Part shown: positions 17,737-26,985 of the stretch, one piece after another
How the letters are laid out: the number at the start of each line of letters is the position of its first letter
How positions within the stretch are numbered: position 1 is the first letter of the stretch
Assembly (NCBI GenBank): GCA_001730095.1
Contig: MDLF01000063.1
Span: forward strand, 124,001-188,000
Source of the DNA: Rhodobacteraceae bacterium (ex Bugula neritina AB1)
Lineage (GTDB): Bacteria; Pseudomonadota; Alphaproteobacteria; Rhodobacterales; Rhodobacteraceae
DNA length: 64,000 nucleotides
Direction of reading: 5' to 3'
Notes under the pieces: model-generated
Databases searched by the model: none
Told to the model about the DNA's origin: nothing
Seen by the model: the letters and a program-made list of their open reading frames with translations, nothing else
Program-made: the position numbers and the translations under genes

Positions 17737-18597
17737 ATGAACAGGCTGCCGGTTACAATTGTCGGTGGATATCTTGGTGCGGGCAAGACCACCTTGATCA
17801 ACCGACTCTTGGCAGAAGATCACGGGCTGAAGCTTGCTGTGATCGTGAACGATTTCGGTGCCATCAACATTGATGACGCCCTGATCCAGGACGCCGAAGG
17901 CGGCAAGATTGCCCTGACCAACGGCTGCGTCTGCTGCACCATGGACGATGACCTTTCCTTTGCCTTGCGCGAAATCCTGAACCGGCCGGACCGCCCTGAC
18001 CACGTTATCATTGAGGCCAGCGGCATTTCGGACCCGATCGCCATCGCCAAATCGGTGCTGAATGAAGGCGGCCTCAGCTACGGCGGTATCGTCTCTCTGG
18101 TAGATGCAGAAAACGCCGAGGCCTTGCTGAACGACCCGCTGGTGGCCCCGCAGGCAGAGCAGCAGATCCGCGCCGCAGATCTGGTGATTGCGACCAAATG
18201 TGATGAACTGACTGCAGAGTTGTCGGCGCTTTTGGCCAAGGCGGGCGCCCGCACGCCCACGGCGCTCAACGACTCGCCGGTGGCAGAACTTCTGTTCGAT
18301 GTGGTGCCGCTGCCCAAGGGCCGCGCGGTTGCCGCCCACCCCGCCTACACCACCTGGCAGCACCGCAGCCGCACCGTGCTGGACCGCCGGGCGCTGGGGG
18401 ACAAGCTGGCAGAGCGGCCTACTGGTCTTTACCGGATGAAAGGCTTCGTGCTGACCACTGGCGGTTCGTATGAACTGCATGTCGTGGGACGCCATGTGGA
18501 GGCCAAGCGCTGTGAAGCTGAGGAAACCGTGCTGGTGGGATTGGGGCCGGCCGACCGGATTTCCCGCGAAGATATTGAGACCTGGTGGGCGGCATAA
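17737..18597 (+). CDS. COG0523 (CobW/P47K) GTPase metallochaperone
   Basis: 286 residues from ATG 17737. Walker A GGYLGAGKTTLINR (about 9-22), the metal-binding CxCC motif in LTNGCVCCTMDD (about 65-76), Walker B-like VIIEASGISDP and the guanine-specificity motif ATKCDE. A CobW C-terminal domain follows. These proteins insert Zn, Co or another metal into target proteins. Lying between iron uptake genes it may serve a metal-limited state, but no zinc box was recognised. An in-frame start at 17680 exists; the chosen Met is where the family begins. Weak ribosome site. Convergent with fbpB. Confidence 0.9.
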   Translation: MNRLPVTIVGGYLGAGKTTLINRLLAEDHGLKLAVIVNDFGAINIDDALIQDAEGGKIALTNGCVCCTMDDDLSFALREILNRPDRPDHVIIEASGISDPIAIAKSVLNEGGLSYGGIVSLVDAENAEALLNDPLVAPQAEQQIRAADLVIATKCDELTAELSALLAKAGARTPTALNDSPVAELLFDVVPLPKGRAVAAHPAYTTWQHRSRTVLDRRALGDKLAERPTGLYRMKGFVLTTGGSYELHVVGRHVEAKRCEAEETVLVGLGPADRISREDIETWWAA

Positions 18598-18618
18598 GCC
18601 GCTCCAACCCAGGTGCTT

Positions 18619-20298
18619 CTACCGCCGCCGCCCCACCTGACGGCAGATCAGAACCACCGGCAGCAACCCCACCGCCATGATCACCAGCGAAGGCACCGCG
18701 GCGCCCTCCAGGCGCTCGTCTGCGGCCAGCCGATGCGCTTGCACCGCCAGCGTATCAAAGTTGAATGGCCGCATGATCAGGGTCGCGGGCAGCTCCTTCA
18801 TCACGTCGACAAAGACAATCAGCAGCGCTGTCAGCAGACTGGGCGTCAGGATCGGCAGATGCACCCGGCGCAGCATCCCCATCGGGCCCTGCCCCAGTGA
18901 CCGCGCCGCCGCATCCATATTCGAGTGCATCGTCGCCTGCCCACCCTCATAGGCGCCCAATGCAGCCGCCATGAACCGCACGCCATAAGCCGCAACCAGC
19001 AGCCAGATCGATCCGGTCACCAGCAGCCCGGTGCGGAGACCAAAGACCTCCCGCATCCAGGCGTCCAGCGCATTGTCAAAGGCCGCAAAAGGCACGATCA
19101 GCCCTACCGCAATCACCCCACCCGGCACCGCATAGCCCAGCCGCGCAAAATAGGCCGCAGTGGCGGACAGCCGGCCTGGCCGCAGCCGCTGATAAAAGCC
19201 GAGGCACACTGCCGCCGCCACGGTCAGGACTGCAGCAGCTGTTGCCAATGTGATCGAATTGGTTGTGAAATCGATGTAGCGGCGGCTGAACAGGTTCTGC
19301 TCGGACTCAAAGCTCATCGCAAACAGCACCGCCACCGGCAGCAGGAACCCCAGAACCACTGGCACCACGCAAAAGAAGATCGCAACCGCTGCTTTGATAC
19401 CACCCAGCCTGGCCGGCGGCATCTGATTGTGATGCTTGCCTGCATGATGGTACTTTGCCCGCCCGCGCGTTGCCCGCTCCACCACCGCAAGCGTCAGCGC
19501 AAAGCCCAACAAACACAGCGCCAGCTGTGCCGCTCCGCCCCGGTCGCCTAGTGAAAACCAGCTTGTGTAGATGCCCGTGGCAAATGTCTGCACCCCGAAG
19601 TAAGACACCGTGCCGAAATCCGCGATGGTCTCCATCACTGCCAGCAGCACGCCCGAGGCAATCGCAGGCCGCGCCATCGGCAGGCTGACCAGCCAGAACG
19701 CCTGCCAGGAATTCTTGCCCAACGCCCGCGCCGCCAGAAACGCCCCTGCGCTTTGCTGCATAAAGGCGGCCCGCGCCAGCAGGTAGACATAGGGGTACAG
19801 CACCAGCACCAGCATCGCCGCCGCCCCACCTGCAGAGCGGATCTCCGGGAACCAGTAGTCCCGCGGCCCCCATCCTGTCACCTCGCGCAGAATGGATTGC
19901 ACAATGCCGGGATGATCCAGGATATGGGTATAGGCATACGCCAGCACATAAGCCGGAAAGGCCAGCGGCAGCACCAGCGCCACCTCCAGCAGCCGCACTC
20001 CCGGAAACCGGGTCATCGTGACCAGCCAAGCTGCTCCGGTTCCTATTGAGAATGTGCCAAGCGCTACCATGGCGACCAGCGCCAGCGTCGTCAGCGAATA
20101 GGCCGGCAGCACGGTTGCAGCCAGATGGCTGATCGTTTCCGTTCCGCCAAACGCCGCCGCCAGCGCCACAGCCGCCATCGGCAGCAGGCAAGACAGCGCA
20201 ACCGCCCAAGCCAGAACCGCAAAAGCAGTGCCGCCGGCCTTGCCTGCGCGGCGGCGCCCATGCGGCGCGTATTCTATTGGGTCATGTGCAGCAGTCAT
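18619..20298 (-). CDS. fbpB: Fe(3+) ABC transporter permease (FbpB type, fused double)
   Basis: 559 residues with about twelve membrane helices and two BPD_transp_1 halves; EAA-like loops are AARALGKNSWQAFWLVSLPMARPAI (first half, about 190-214, given in part) and AARSLGQGPMGMLRRVHLPI (second half, about 466). That double architecture is typical of ferric permeases. It would pass iron from the binding protein at 16501 through the inner membrane. A GACT-N5-AGTC box lies 45 bases before its start, shared with fbpA. The gene is convergent with the COG0523 GTPase. Confidence 0.93.
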   Translation of the reverse strand: MTAAHDPIEYAPHGRRRAGKAGGTAFAVLAWAVALSCLLPMAAVALAAAFGGTETISHLAATVLPAYSLTTLALVAMVALGTFSIGTGAAWLVTMTRFPGVRLLEVALVLPLAFPAYVLAYAYTHILDHPGIVQSILREVTGWGPRDYWFPEIRSAGGAAAMLVLVLYPYVYLLARAAFMQQSAGAFLAARALGKNSWQAFWLVSLPMARPAIASGVLLAVMETIADFGTVSYFGVQTFATGIYTSWFSLGDRGGAAQLALCLLGFALTLAVVERATRGRAKYHHAGKHHNQMPPARLGGIKAAVAIFFCVVPVVLGFLLPVAVLFAMSFESEQNLFSRRYIDFTTNSITLATAAAVLTVAAAVCLGFYQRLRPGRLSATAAYFARLGYAVPGGVIAVGLIVPFAAFDNALDAWMREVFGLRTGLLVTGSIWLLVAAYGVRFMAAALGAYEGGQATMHSNMDAAARSLGQGPMGMLRRVHLPILTPSLLTALLIVFVDVMKELPATLIMRPFNFDTLAVQAHRLAADERLEGAAVPSLVIMAVGLLPVVLICRQVGRRR

Positions 20299-20342
20299 AT
20301 GCGGCGGTCAGGGTCCGGCAGAAAAGTTTCACCGCCCTATTT

Positions 20343-20361
20343 CGACTATTCCAGTCAGAAA
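20343..20361 (-). promoter_or_regulatory. iron-responsive box upstream of fbpB
   Basis: GACT-ATTCC-AGTC (palindrome) followed by AGAAA matches the two boxes before fbpA; a further half-like CCAGCCGGAAA follows. It is 45-63 bases before fbpB. Confidence 0.5.
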
Positions 20362-20455
20362 TTCCAGCCGGAAAGCGCAGCGGAGTTCTTTGTACCCCCA
20401 GACAAGCTACGGGCGCCAATCTCCGGCGCCCGCTCCCCGAGTTTCTGCAAGTGTG

Positions 20456-21673
20456 TCAGTCGTAGGCACGCTGATCTTCGATCACCAGCCCGTCCTTGGG
20501 CAGCGCATCCGGGGCAACAACTTCAATTTTGCCCTTCAGCTTCAGAACCTCGACCACCGAACTGGCATAAGCCGCGGCATCGCCGCCTACTGCCTCAATC
20601 TGCACCGTCATGGCATCCATCTCTCCGTCGCGGCTGGCAATGACCCGGGCCTTGACGATCTCGTCATGTTTCGCCACCAGCGTCGCCACCTGTTCGGGAC
20701 GCACAAACATACCCTTGATCTTGGTGGTCTGATCTGCGCGGCCCATCCAGCCCTTGATCCGCATGTTTGTCCGGCCACAGGGTGAAACGCCCGGCATCAC
20801 CGCCGACAGATCACCGGTCGCAAAGCGGATCAGCGGATAATCGGGGTTCAGCGTGGTCACCACGACCTCGCCCACCTCACCCGCGCCAACAGGGGTGCCA
20901 GTCCCCGGGGTGACGATCTCGACGATGACGTGCTCGTCAACGATCATCCCCGCCATCGCCGGGCTTTCATAGGCGATATTGCCAAGATCCGCAGTGGCAT
21001 AGCATTGCAGGCAAAAAACACCGCGATCCGCATATTCCTTACGCAGCGAGGGGAACAGCGCGCCGCCACCCACGGCAGCCTTGGAGATCACCAGCTCGAC
21101 GCCCATCGCGTCCGCCTTGTCCAGGATCACCTTCAGGTAATCGGGTGTCCCTGCGTAGGCCGTGGCGCCGACGCCCCGTGCAGCCGTCACCTGAAGCTCA
21201 GTCTGCCCGGTGCCGGCAGGCAGCACTGCTGCCCCCACAGCGCGCGCACCGTTTTCGAAGATCATACCGGCTGGCGTCAGGTGGTAGCCGAAGCAGTTTT
21301 GCACAACGTCTTCCTGACCGATCCCCGCGGCGTGCAGGAATCGCCCCATCCGCCACCAATCACCATCCACGCCGCCCGGCTCGTAGATCGGGCCAGGGCT
21401 TTGGAACACATGGGCAAAGCCATGCGCGGGCTTAACGGTAAAGCCGCCAAAGGGCGGGTTTTCTGCCTGCGCGCGGCTCAGTTCCGACTTGCGCAGCACG
21501 GGCAGCGCGGCCAGCGCTTCAACCGAAGTAACTGCCCGGGGCTCCACGCCATCCAACAGTCCGGCATACCCCGGAGCAGATTGGGCACGGGCGATCTGCT
21601 CCGGCAGCGCCTTGGCCAGGTCTGCGGCGCGTTCATCTCCGCTGCGGGTTTCTAACGTGTCAAAAAAGCTCAT
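20456..21673 (-). CDS. phenylacetate-CoA ligase family protein
   Basis: 405 residues from ATG 21673, 17 bases after the livF stop. It aligns in outline with PaaK-type AMP-forming ligases: substrate region GVGATAYAGTPDYLKVIL, YATADLGNIAYES, and the C-terminal KIKGMFVRPEQVATLV hinge. The usual Ser/Thr/Gly-rich ATP loop (SSGTTGxPT) is not seen; VFQSPGPIYEPGG stands in its place. It would make an acyl- or aryl-CoA from the acid imported by the neighbouring ABC system. Last gene of the cluster. Confidence 0.88.
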   Translation of the reverse strand: MSFFDTLETRSGDERAADLAKALPEQIARAQSAPGYAGLLDGVEPRAVTSVEALAALPVLRKSELSRAQAENPPFGGFTVKPAHGFAHVFQSPGPIYEPGGVDGDWWRMGRFLHAAGIGQEDVVQNCFGYHLTPAGMIFENGARAVGAAVLPAGTGQTELQVTAARGVGATAYAGTPDYLKVILDKADAMGVELVISKAAVGGGALFPSLRKEYADRGVFCLQCYATADLGNIAYESPAMAGMIVDEHVIVEIVTPGTGTPVGAGEVGEVVVTTLNPDYPLIRFATGDLSAVMPGVSPCGRTNMRIKGWMGRADQTTKIKGMFVRPEQVATLVAKHDEIVKARVIASRDGEMDAMTVQIEAVGGDAAAYASSVVEVLKLKGKIEVVAPDALPKDGLVIEDQRAYD

Positions 21674-21690
21674 CACATCACCATCCCGCA

Positions 21691-22539
21691 TCAGCTCAGC
21701 CACCGCTTGCGGCGGCGGTATGACCGCACGTCGCGAAAACTTTTGCGGCCTTCATCCGACATGCCCAGGTAGAATTCCTTCACATCCGGGTTTTCCCGCA
21801 GCTCGGCGGCAGGTCCGTCCATCACCACACGACCGGATTCCAGAATATATCCGTAATGGGCATAGCGCAGTGCCACATTGGTATTCTGTTCTGCCAGCAG
21901 GAAGGTCACGCCTTCCTGTTCATTGATCGATTTCACGATCTCGAAAATCTGCTCCACCAGCTGCGGCGCCAGCCCCATCGAGGGCTCGTCCAGCAGGATC
22001 GTTTCCGGCCGCGACATCAGCGCGCGGCCCATTGCCACCATCTGCTGCTCACCGCCCGAAGTGTATCCGGCTTGCGATCTGCGGCGCTCTTTCAGACGCG
22101 GAAAATAGTGATAGACCCTCTCCAGATCTTTCTGGATATCGGCACTGGCATCGCTCCGGGTATAGGCGCCGGTCAGCAGGTTTTCCTCCACCGTCAAATG
22201 TTCAAAACAATGGCGGCCTTCCATCACCTGTATGACGCCCTTTTTTACCAGTTCCGCCGGGTCCTGCTCATGTACATGGTCGCCCCTGTACTTGATTGAC
22301 CCTTTGGTGACCTCGCCGCGTTCGGAATGCAGCAGGTTCGATATCGCCTTCAGCGTCGTGGTCTTGCCCGCCCCATTGCCACCCAGCAATGCGGTGATGC
22401 CGCCTTTGGGCACATTGAGACTCACGCCCTTCAGAACGAGGATCACGTGATTGTAGATCACCTCGATATTGTTGACCTCCAGCAGGGTCTCAGCCTGCAC
22501 ATCAGCAGGTTCGGCGGCGGTATTCGCTGCATCCAGCAT
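21691..22539 (-). CDS. livF: branched-chain amino acid-type ABC transporter ATPase LivF
   Basis: 282 residues. Walker A GGNGAGKTTTLKA, signature TSGGEQQMVAMGRAL, Walker B TILLDEPSMGLAP. Compared with typical LivF (about 235) it has a longer N-terminus (about 25 residues) and a basic C-terminal tail (SYRRRKRWLS). It pairs with LivG (26986) to power LivH/LivM. A GC-rich hairpin lies between it and the binding protein gene. Confidence 0.94.
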   Translation of the reverse strand: MLDAANTAAEPADVQAETLLEVNNIEVIYNHVILVLKGVSLNVPKGGITALLGGNGAGKTTTLKAISNLLHSERGEVTKGSIKYRGDHVHEQDPAELVKKGVIQVMEGRHCFEHLTVEENLLTGAYTRSDASADIQKDLERVYHYFPRLKERRRSQAGYTSGGEQQMVAMGRALMSRPETILLDEPSMGLAPQLVEQIFEIVKSINEQEGVTFLLAEQNTNVALRYAHYGYILESGRVVMDGPAAELRENPDVKEFYLGMSDEGRKSFRDVRSYRRRKRWLS

Positions 22540-22585
22540 AAAAGCGTGTCCTCATGCGGTCCGGGCAGGCCCGGCTGGTTCCGGT

Positions 22586-22609
22586 GGCGCGGCGATTTCC
22601 CGCCGCGCC
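22586..22609 (-). other. intercistronic hairpin after the binding-protein gene
   Basis: GGCGCGGCG and CGCCGCGCC pair perfectly across six bases. There is no T-run. Such hairpins after a binding-protein gene commonly protect its mRNA and raise its yield over downstream genes. Confidence 0.5.
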
Positions 22610-22646
22610 GGTTTCTCTGCGCCCCCTCAAGGGCTGCTTCAGCTCA

Positions 22647-23930
22647 TCAGTTGCAGCGCGGCTCGATGTTGTTTTCGGCCGCGTAAGCACCTGAATCCTC
22701 ATCGATCAACTTGCCGATCACCTCTGTGTCCGTGGGGCCGAAGTCCGAAATCAACGACCAGGCCTTGCTGCTGGCATCCCACTGGGTCACCCCTACCAAA
22801 CCAGGGCCACCATGGTTCTCACAGGTGACGTTGAAGGACGGACCGAAGTTCGGCATGCCCAGCGCTTCCATCTTGGTCTGATCAATCACCAGCGCTTCCA
22901 TGCCGTCGCGCATCATCGCAGCGGTGATATCGGCTGTGCCATGCATTTCCTGGGCGGTCTTCACCGCTTCGGCTGCAAGCATCGCCGCGTACATGCCACG
23001 ATTATACAGCACATTGCCGATCTGATCGCCTGAACCTGCGGCCAGGCCCTTGTCGACCACGTGTGCCTGGATGTCGTCAAACACCGGGAAGTCGCGACCG
23101 ACGTTGTGGAAAGTCACTGATTTATAGCCATTAGCCTTGTCGCCCGCAGGCATCACGTCATGCTCGGCACCGGACCACCAGACACCAATGAAATTCTCCA
23201 TCGGAAAGCGGATATTGGCAGCCTCCTGGATCGCCACCTGGTTCATCACGCCCCAGCCCCACATCACAACAAAATCCGGGCGGTCGCGGCGGATTTGCAG
23301 CCATTGGGACTTTTGCTCCTGACCTGGGTGGTCTACCGGCAAAGCCGTCAGCTCAAACCCGTGCTTCTTGGACAGCTCCTCCAAGGTGCGGATCGGCTCC
23401 TTGCCGTAAGCCGAGTTGTGATAGATCAGCGAGATTTTTTTGCCGTTCAGGTCTCCACCGTTTTCCTGCAGAAGGTAGTTCACCACACCCGATGCGCCGT
23501 TCCAGTAGTTCGCCGGGTAATTGAACACATGGCTGAACACCTCGCCATTGGCAGCCGAGGTCCGGCCATAGCCCATGGTGTGAAGCGGAATTCCGTCTGC
23601 GGTCACCTTGGGGATCAGCTGATAGGTGATGCCTGTGGACAACGGCTGATAGATCAGTGCCCCCTGCCCCTTGGTGGATTCATAGCATTCCACACCTTTT
23701 TCGGTGTTATAGCCGGTCTCGCATTCTATCACATTGGCTTTGACACCGCCGATGCCGCCATCCCGTTCGTTTAGCAGAGTGAAGTAGTCTGCATAGCCAT
23801 CCGCAAAGGGAATGCCTCCGGCGGCATAAGGCCCGGTCCGATAGCTCAGCGAGGGGAACACCAGGTCCGCCATCGCCGGACCTGCAGCCATCACGGCGCT
23901 CAGCGCCAGAGTGGTCAGTTTCATTTTCAT
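22647..23930 (-). CDS. ABC transporter periplasmic substrate-binding protein (Leu/Ile/Val-binding fold)
   Basis: 427 residues. Signal peptide to about residue 21 (SAVMAAGPAMA), then a Peripla_BP_6 type protein: GIPFADGYADYFTLLNERDGGI and repeated two-lobe architecture. Binds the substrate in the periplasm and presents it to LivH/LivM. The two acyl-CoA ligase-like genes in the cluster suggest the cargo is an aromatic or fatty acid rather than leucine; the binding residues cannot be read for that. Confidence 0.93.
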   Translation of the reverse strand: MKMKLTTLALSAVMAAGPAMADLVFPSLSYRTGPYAAGGIPFADGYADYFTLLNERDGGIGGVKANVIECETGYNTEKGVECYESTKGQGALIYQPLSTGITYQLIPKVTADGIPLHTMGYGRTSAANGEVFSHVFNYPANYWNGASGVVNYLLQENGGDLNGKKISLIYHNSAYGKEPIRTLEELSKKHGFELTALPVDHPGQEQKSQWLQIRRDRPDFVVMWGWGVMNQVAIQEAANIRFPMENFIGVWWSGAEHDVMPAGDKANGYKSVTFHNVGRDFPVFDDIQAHVVDKGLAAGSGDQIGNVLYNRGMYAAMLAAEAVKTAQEMHGTADITAAMMRDGMEALVIDQTKMEALGMPNFGPSFNVTCENHGGPGLVGVTQWDASSKAWSLISDFGPTDTEVIGKLIDEDSGAYAAENNIEPRCN

Positions 23931-24022
23931 CGGCTATTTCCTCCCTTGGTTTTGTCCGATGTTCGCAAGATGCGGGGGCTCGTCTTGTTTTTCTCCCCGC
24001 AGTTTTTTCAGCCGTGCCCGCA

Positions 24023-25099
24023 TCAATGCGGAAAGGGCCACAGTCTCAGCTTCTCCTTGGCCACGCGCCACAGCTGCGCTATGCCGTGCGGCTCTGCGAT
24101 CAGGAAGACGATGATCAGCGCGCCCACGATCACCAGCTGGAAATGCGCCACGATATCAGTGGGCCAGCCCAGCAGATCCACGCCAACCACCTTCAGCACC
24201 ACCGGCAGCAGCACCAAAAAGGCCGCCCCTGCGAAGGAGCCGAAAATCGAACCCAGCCCGCCAATGATCACCATGAACAACACCAGGAACGACTTGGTGA
24301 TGCCAAAGGCCTCGCCGACCTCGACCGCCCCCAGATACACCGCAAAGAACAGCGCACCGGAAATACCGATAAAGAAACCAGATACGGCAAAGGCAGTCAG
24401 TTTGGCCTTCAGCGGGTTCACCCCGATAATCTCGGCGGCGATATCCATGTCGCGGATCGCCATCCAGCTGCGCCCGACCGTGCCGCGGGTCAAGTTGCGG
24501 GCAACCAGCGCGCAAAATGCCAGGAAAACCAGGCAAAACAGATAGGTGGCCCAGGCAGATGCATTGGGACCGGTGATAACGATGCCAAAAGTGTCGCGCT
24601 CCGGCGCATTGATCTGCCCCGAAGCGGAGTAGTTGTAGAACCACGGCACACGGTTGAACAGCCACACCAGAAAGAACTGCGCCGCCAAGGTTGCCACCGC
24701 CAGATAGAACCCTTTGATTCGCAGGGACGGCAGACCGAACAGCACACAGACGCCGGCAGTGATCCCGCCCGCCAGCAGCACGTGGATGAACATACTGACC
24801 TCGGGAAAGGCGGTCATCAATTTGTAGCAGGCATAGGCGCCCACAGCCATGAACCCGCCGGTGCCCAGGGAAACCTGCCCGCAATAGCCGACCAGGATGT
24901 TGAGCCCGATCGCCGCAATCGAATAGATCAGGAACGGCAGCAGGATCGCATTGGCCCAGTAATCGTTAATCAAGAACGGGATCAGCCCGAAGGCAACTGC
25001 CAGCACCACGTAGTAGCGATAGCGGTCGAATTTGATCGGAAAGGTCTGGCTGTCATCGACATAGGAGACTTTGAAATCCCCGGCTTCACGGTAGAACAT
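24023..25099 (-). CDS. livM: branched-chain amino acid-type ABC permease LivM
   Basis: 358 residues, about nine to ten membrane helices, beginning after a soluble N-terminus of about 30. LivM-family motifs: NILVGYCGQVSLGTGGFMAVGAY and GGLGSIFGSFAGAAFLV. Second inner-membrane half of the transporter with LivH at 25897. A 92-base gap separates it from the binding protein gene. Confidence 0.94.
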   Translation of the reverse strand: MFYREAGDFKVSYVDDSQTFPIKFDRYRYYVVLAVAFGLIPFLINDYWANAILLPFLIYSIAAIGLNILVGYCGQVSLGTGGFMAVGAYACYKLMTAFPEVSMFIHVLLAGGITAGVCVLFGLPSLRIKGFYLAVATLAAQFFLVWLFNRVPWFYNYSASGQINAPERDTFGIVITGPNASAWATYLFCLVFLAFCALVARNLTRGTVGRSWMAIRDMDIAAEIIGVNPLKAKLTAFAVSGFFIGISGALFFAVYLGAVEVGEAFGITKSFLVLFMVIIGGLGSIFGSFAGAAFLVLLPVVLKVVGVDLLGWPTDIVAHFQLVIVGALIIVFLIAEPHGIAQLWRVAKEKLRLWPFPH

Positions 25100-25170
25100 G
25101 TCTCAGATGCTCCCTCTCTTCTGCAAACGGCTCCCTGAGCGGGCGCTTGTTCTGATTGTTCCAGTGGCAG

Positions 25171-25434
25171 TCATACGATTTGCCCCCATTGGGCCTGCGC
25201 CGCATCACGCTGCTGACGTGTCCTCCGTGCTGAGGGCCTGGCATAGCCGCTCCGCTCGCTGCTGCGGACCAGCCGCAGATAGGTTAAGATGCCGGTGATC
25301 AGCCCCGATGCCGCCAGCAGGGCTGCGGTCACAAGCTGTTCTTGCGAATAGCCTTCTGCCGTCAGCGCAAGAAAGCCAAAGGACCAGAACCCCGCCCAGG
25401 CAATCATGTTGATGATGGCAATTGCCTTTCTCAT
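25171..25434 (-). CDS. small two-helix membrane protein
   Basis: 87 residues with two hydrophobic stretches (about 5-24 and 35-54) and a basic C-terminus containing ARPSARRTRQQRD. GGAGGCGAGGC precedes ATG 25434. It sits 71 bases before livM on the same strand. I recognise no family; a helper protein of the transporter or an unrelated insertion are both possible. Confidence 0.65.
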   Translation of the reverse strand: MRKAIAIINMIAWAGFWSFGFLALTAEGYSQEQLVTAALLAASGLITGILTYLRLVRSSERSGYARPSARRTRQQRDAAQAQWGQIV

Positions 25435-25536
25435 GCCTCGCCTCCGCCGTTAACCAATTTGGCAGAAATTCGGATTTGGACACATTTTGCCCATTTCTTT
25501 TTGCCACCCTGTGCCTGGGTAAAGTGAGTGGAACGA

Positions 25537-25869
25537 ATGACCGCAATTCTGGAGGAAGTCCGGCGGCTGGAAGCTGCCCGGGAGAAAGGTGAAATTTCGG
25601 CGTCTGAATATGCCGAAAGCAAGGGCCGACTGCTCGAGTCGATTGAGGACGCAACCGTGCTGCCGCCGTTCGAGTTCGAACAACCGCCGCGCAGGGCTTC
25701 CAATGCGGCGCCGGGCCCATGGGGCCTGATGATGATCGGCCTTTGCGCAGCGGGTCTTTTGACCTTCCTTGCCGGGCAGTTGATCGGAGACCTCACCATC
25801 GCTTTCACACTGGTCACCTGCATCTTTGCCGCCATCGTCATTGCGGCCTTTCGCAAGCTTGAGGGCTGA
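25537..25869 (+). CDS. small membrane protein with SHOCT-like N-terminus
   Basis: 110 residues from ATG 25537 (GTG 25528 is an alternative). The N-terminal helix LEAAREKGEISASEYAESKGRLLESI resembles a SHOCT short-tail motif (about 10-35), followed by two membrane helices (about 65-85, 88-108). It is on the opposite strand to the transporter genes around it and divergent from the small gene at 25171. Function unknown. Confidence 0.65.
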   Translation: MTAILEEVRRLEAAREKGEISASEYAESKGRLLESIEDATVLPPFEFEQPPRRASNAAPGPWGLMMIGLCAAGLLTFLAGQLIGDLTIAFTLVTCIFAAIVIAAFRKLEG

Positions 25870-25896
25870 ACAGACCGTCCGGCGATCATATGAATC

Positions 25897-26883
25897 TCAG
25901 ACCCGTTCAATGATTTTCTCCCCGAACAGGCCCTGCGGACGGAACACCAGGAAGATCAGCGCCAGCACATAGGCAAACCAGTTCTCAGTCGCGCCGCCGA
26001 CCAGCGGGCCGATGGCAAATTCGAACAGTTTCTCGCCCACACCGATGATCAGCCCGCCGACAATGGCGCCGGGGATCGAGGTAAATCCGCCCAGCATCAG
26101 AACCGGCAGTGCTTTCAGCGCGATCAGCGACAGCGAGAACTGCACGCCAGACTTGGTGCCCCAGACGATGCCCGCAACCAGCGCCACGAACCCGGCCACC
26201 GACCACACCAGCACCCAGATGAAGTTCAGCGAAATGCCCACCGACAGCGCCGCCTGATGGTCATCCGCCACCGCGCGCATTGCCCGGCCTTGTTTGGTGT
26301 ATTGGGCAAAGCAGACCAGCCCCGCCACCAACAGCGCTGCAATCACCGTCGCCACAATATCCAGATTGTCGATAAAGAAGCCGTAGCCGAAGATGTTGTA
26401 GGTGGTCTCGTCAATCCACAGGTTGATGCCCTGCGGCAGGCCCACATCCAGGGTCTTAATCTCGGACCCCCACATCAGATCGGCCACGCCTTCCAGGAAA
26501 TAAGCGAGGCCAATGGTGGCCATAAACAGAATGATCGGCTCCTGGCCCACCAGATGTTTCATCACCAGAACCTGCACCAGCCAGGCCAGCAGAACCATCA
26601 CCGCCACCGTCAGCCCAATCGCCACGACACCCGGAACATTCCAGCCGAAGTGAGTGATGTGGCCGCCAAAGACCGCATTGATCAGATGCGCAAAAGGCAC
26701 TTGTCCCTGCATGATGCCGACCAGTGTCATGGCCGCAAACAGCGCCATCACGCCCTGTGCGTAGTTGAAGATGCCTGAGGCCTTGTAGATCAGGACAAAC
26801 CCCAGCGCGACCAATGCATAAAGAACGCCCGCCATCAGACCGTTCAGCGTTACTTCCATCGCAAAGATGAGTTGTTCGGGCAT
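25897..26883 (-). CDS. livH: branched-chain amino acid-type ABC permease LivH
   Basis: 328 residues from ATG 26883, preceded by AGAGGAGCG. About eight membrane helices; family motifs YALVALGFVLIYKASGIFNYAQG and GGFTSIPGAIVGGLIIGVGE. The longer frame to 26922 adds 13 residues without ribosome site. Partner of LivM. 102 bases after livG. Confidence 0.94.
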   Translation of the reverse strand: MPEQLIFAMEVTLNGLMAGVLYALVALGFVLIYKASGIFNYAQGVMALFAAMTLVGIMQGQVPFAHLINAVFGGHITHFGWNVPGVVAIGLTVAVMVLLAWLVQVLVMKHLVGQEPIILFMATIGLAYFLEGVADLMWGSEIKTLDVGLPQGINLWIDETTYNIFGYGFFIDNLDIVATVIAALLVAGLVCFAQYTKQGRAMRAVADDHQAALSVGISLNFIWVLVWSVAGFVALVAGIVWGTKSGVQFSLSLIALKALPVLMLGGFTSIPGAIVGGLIIGVGEKLFEFAIGPLVGGATENWFAYVLALIFLVFRPQGLFGEKIIERV

Positions 26884-26985
26884 TAGAGGCGCTCCTCTGA
26901 TTTCTGCACTGCGGCGGTGCACAACGGGTGCACAGCGGATGGACGGACGTCACTCCTGCGTCGGCTGGTTCTGCTGTACTGCGGC

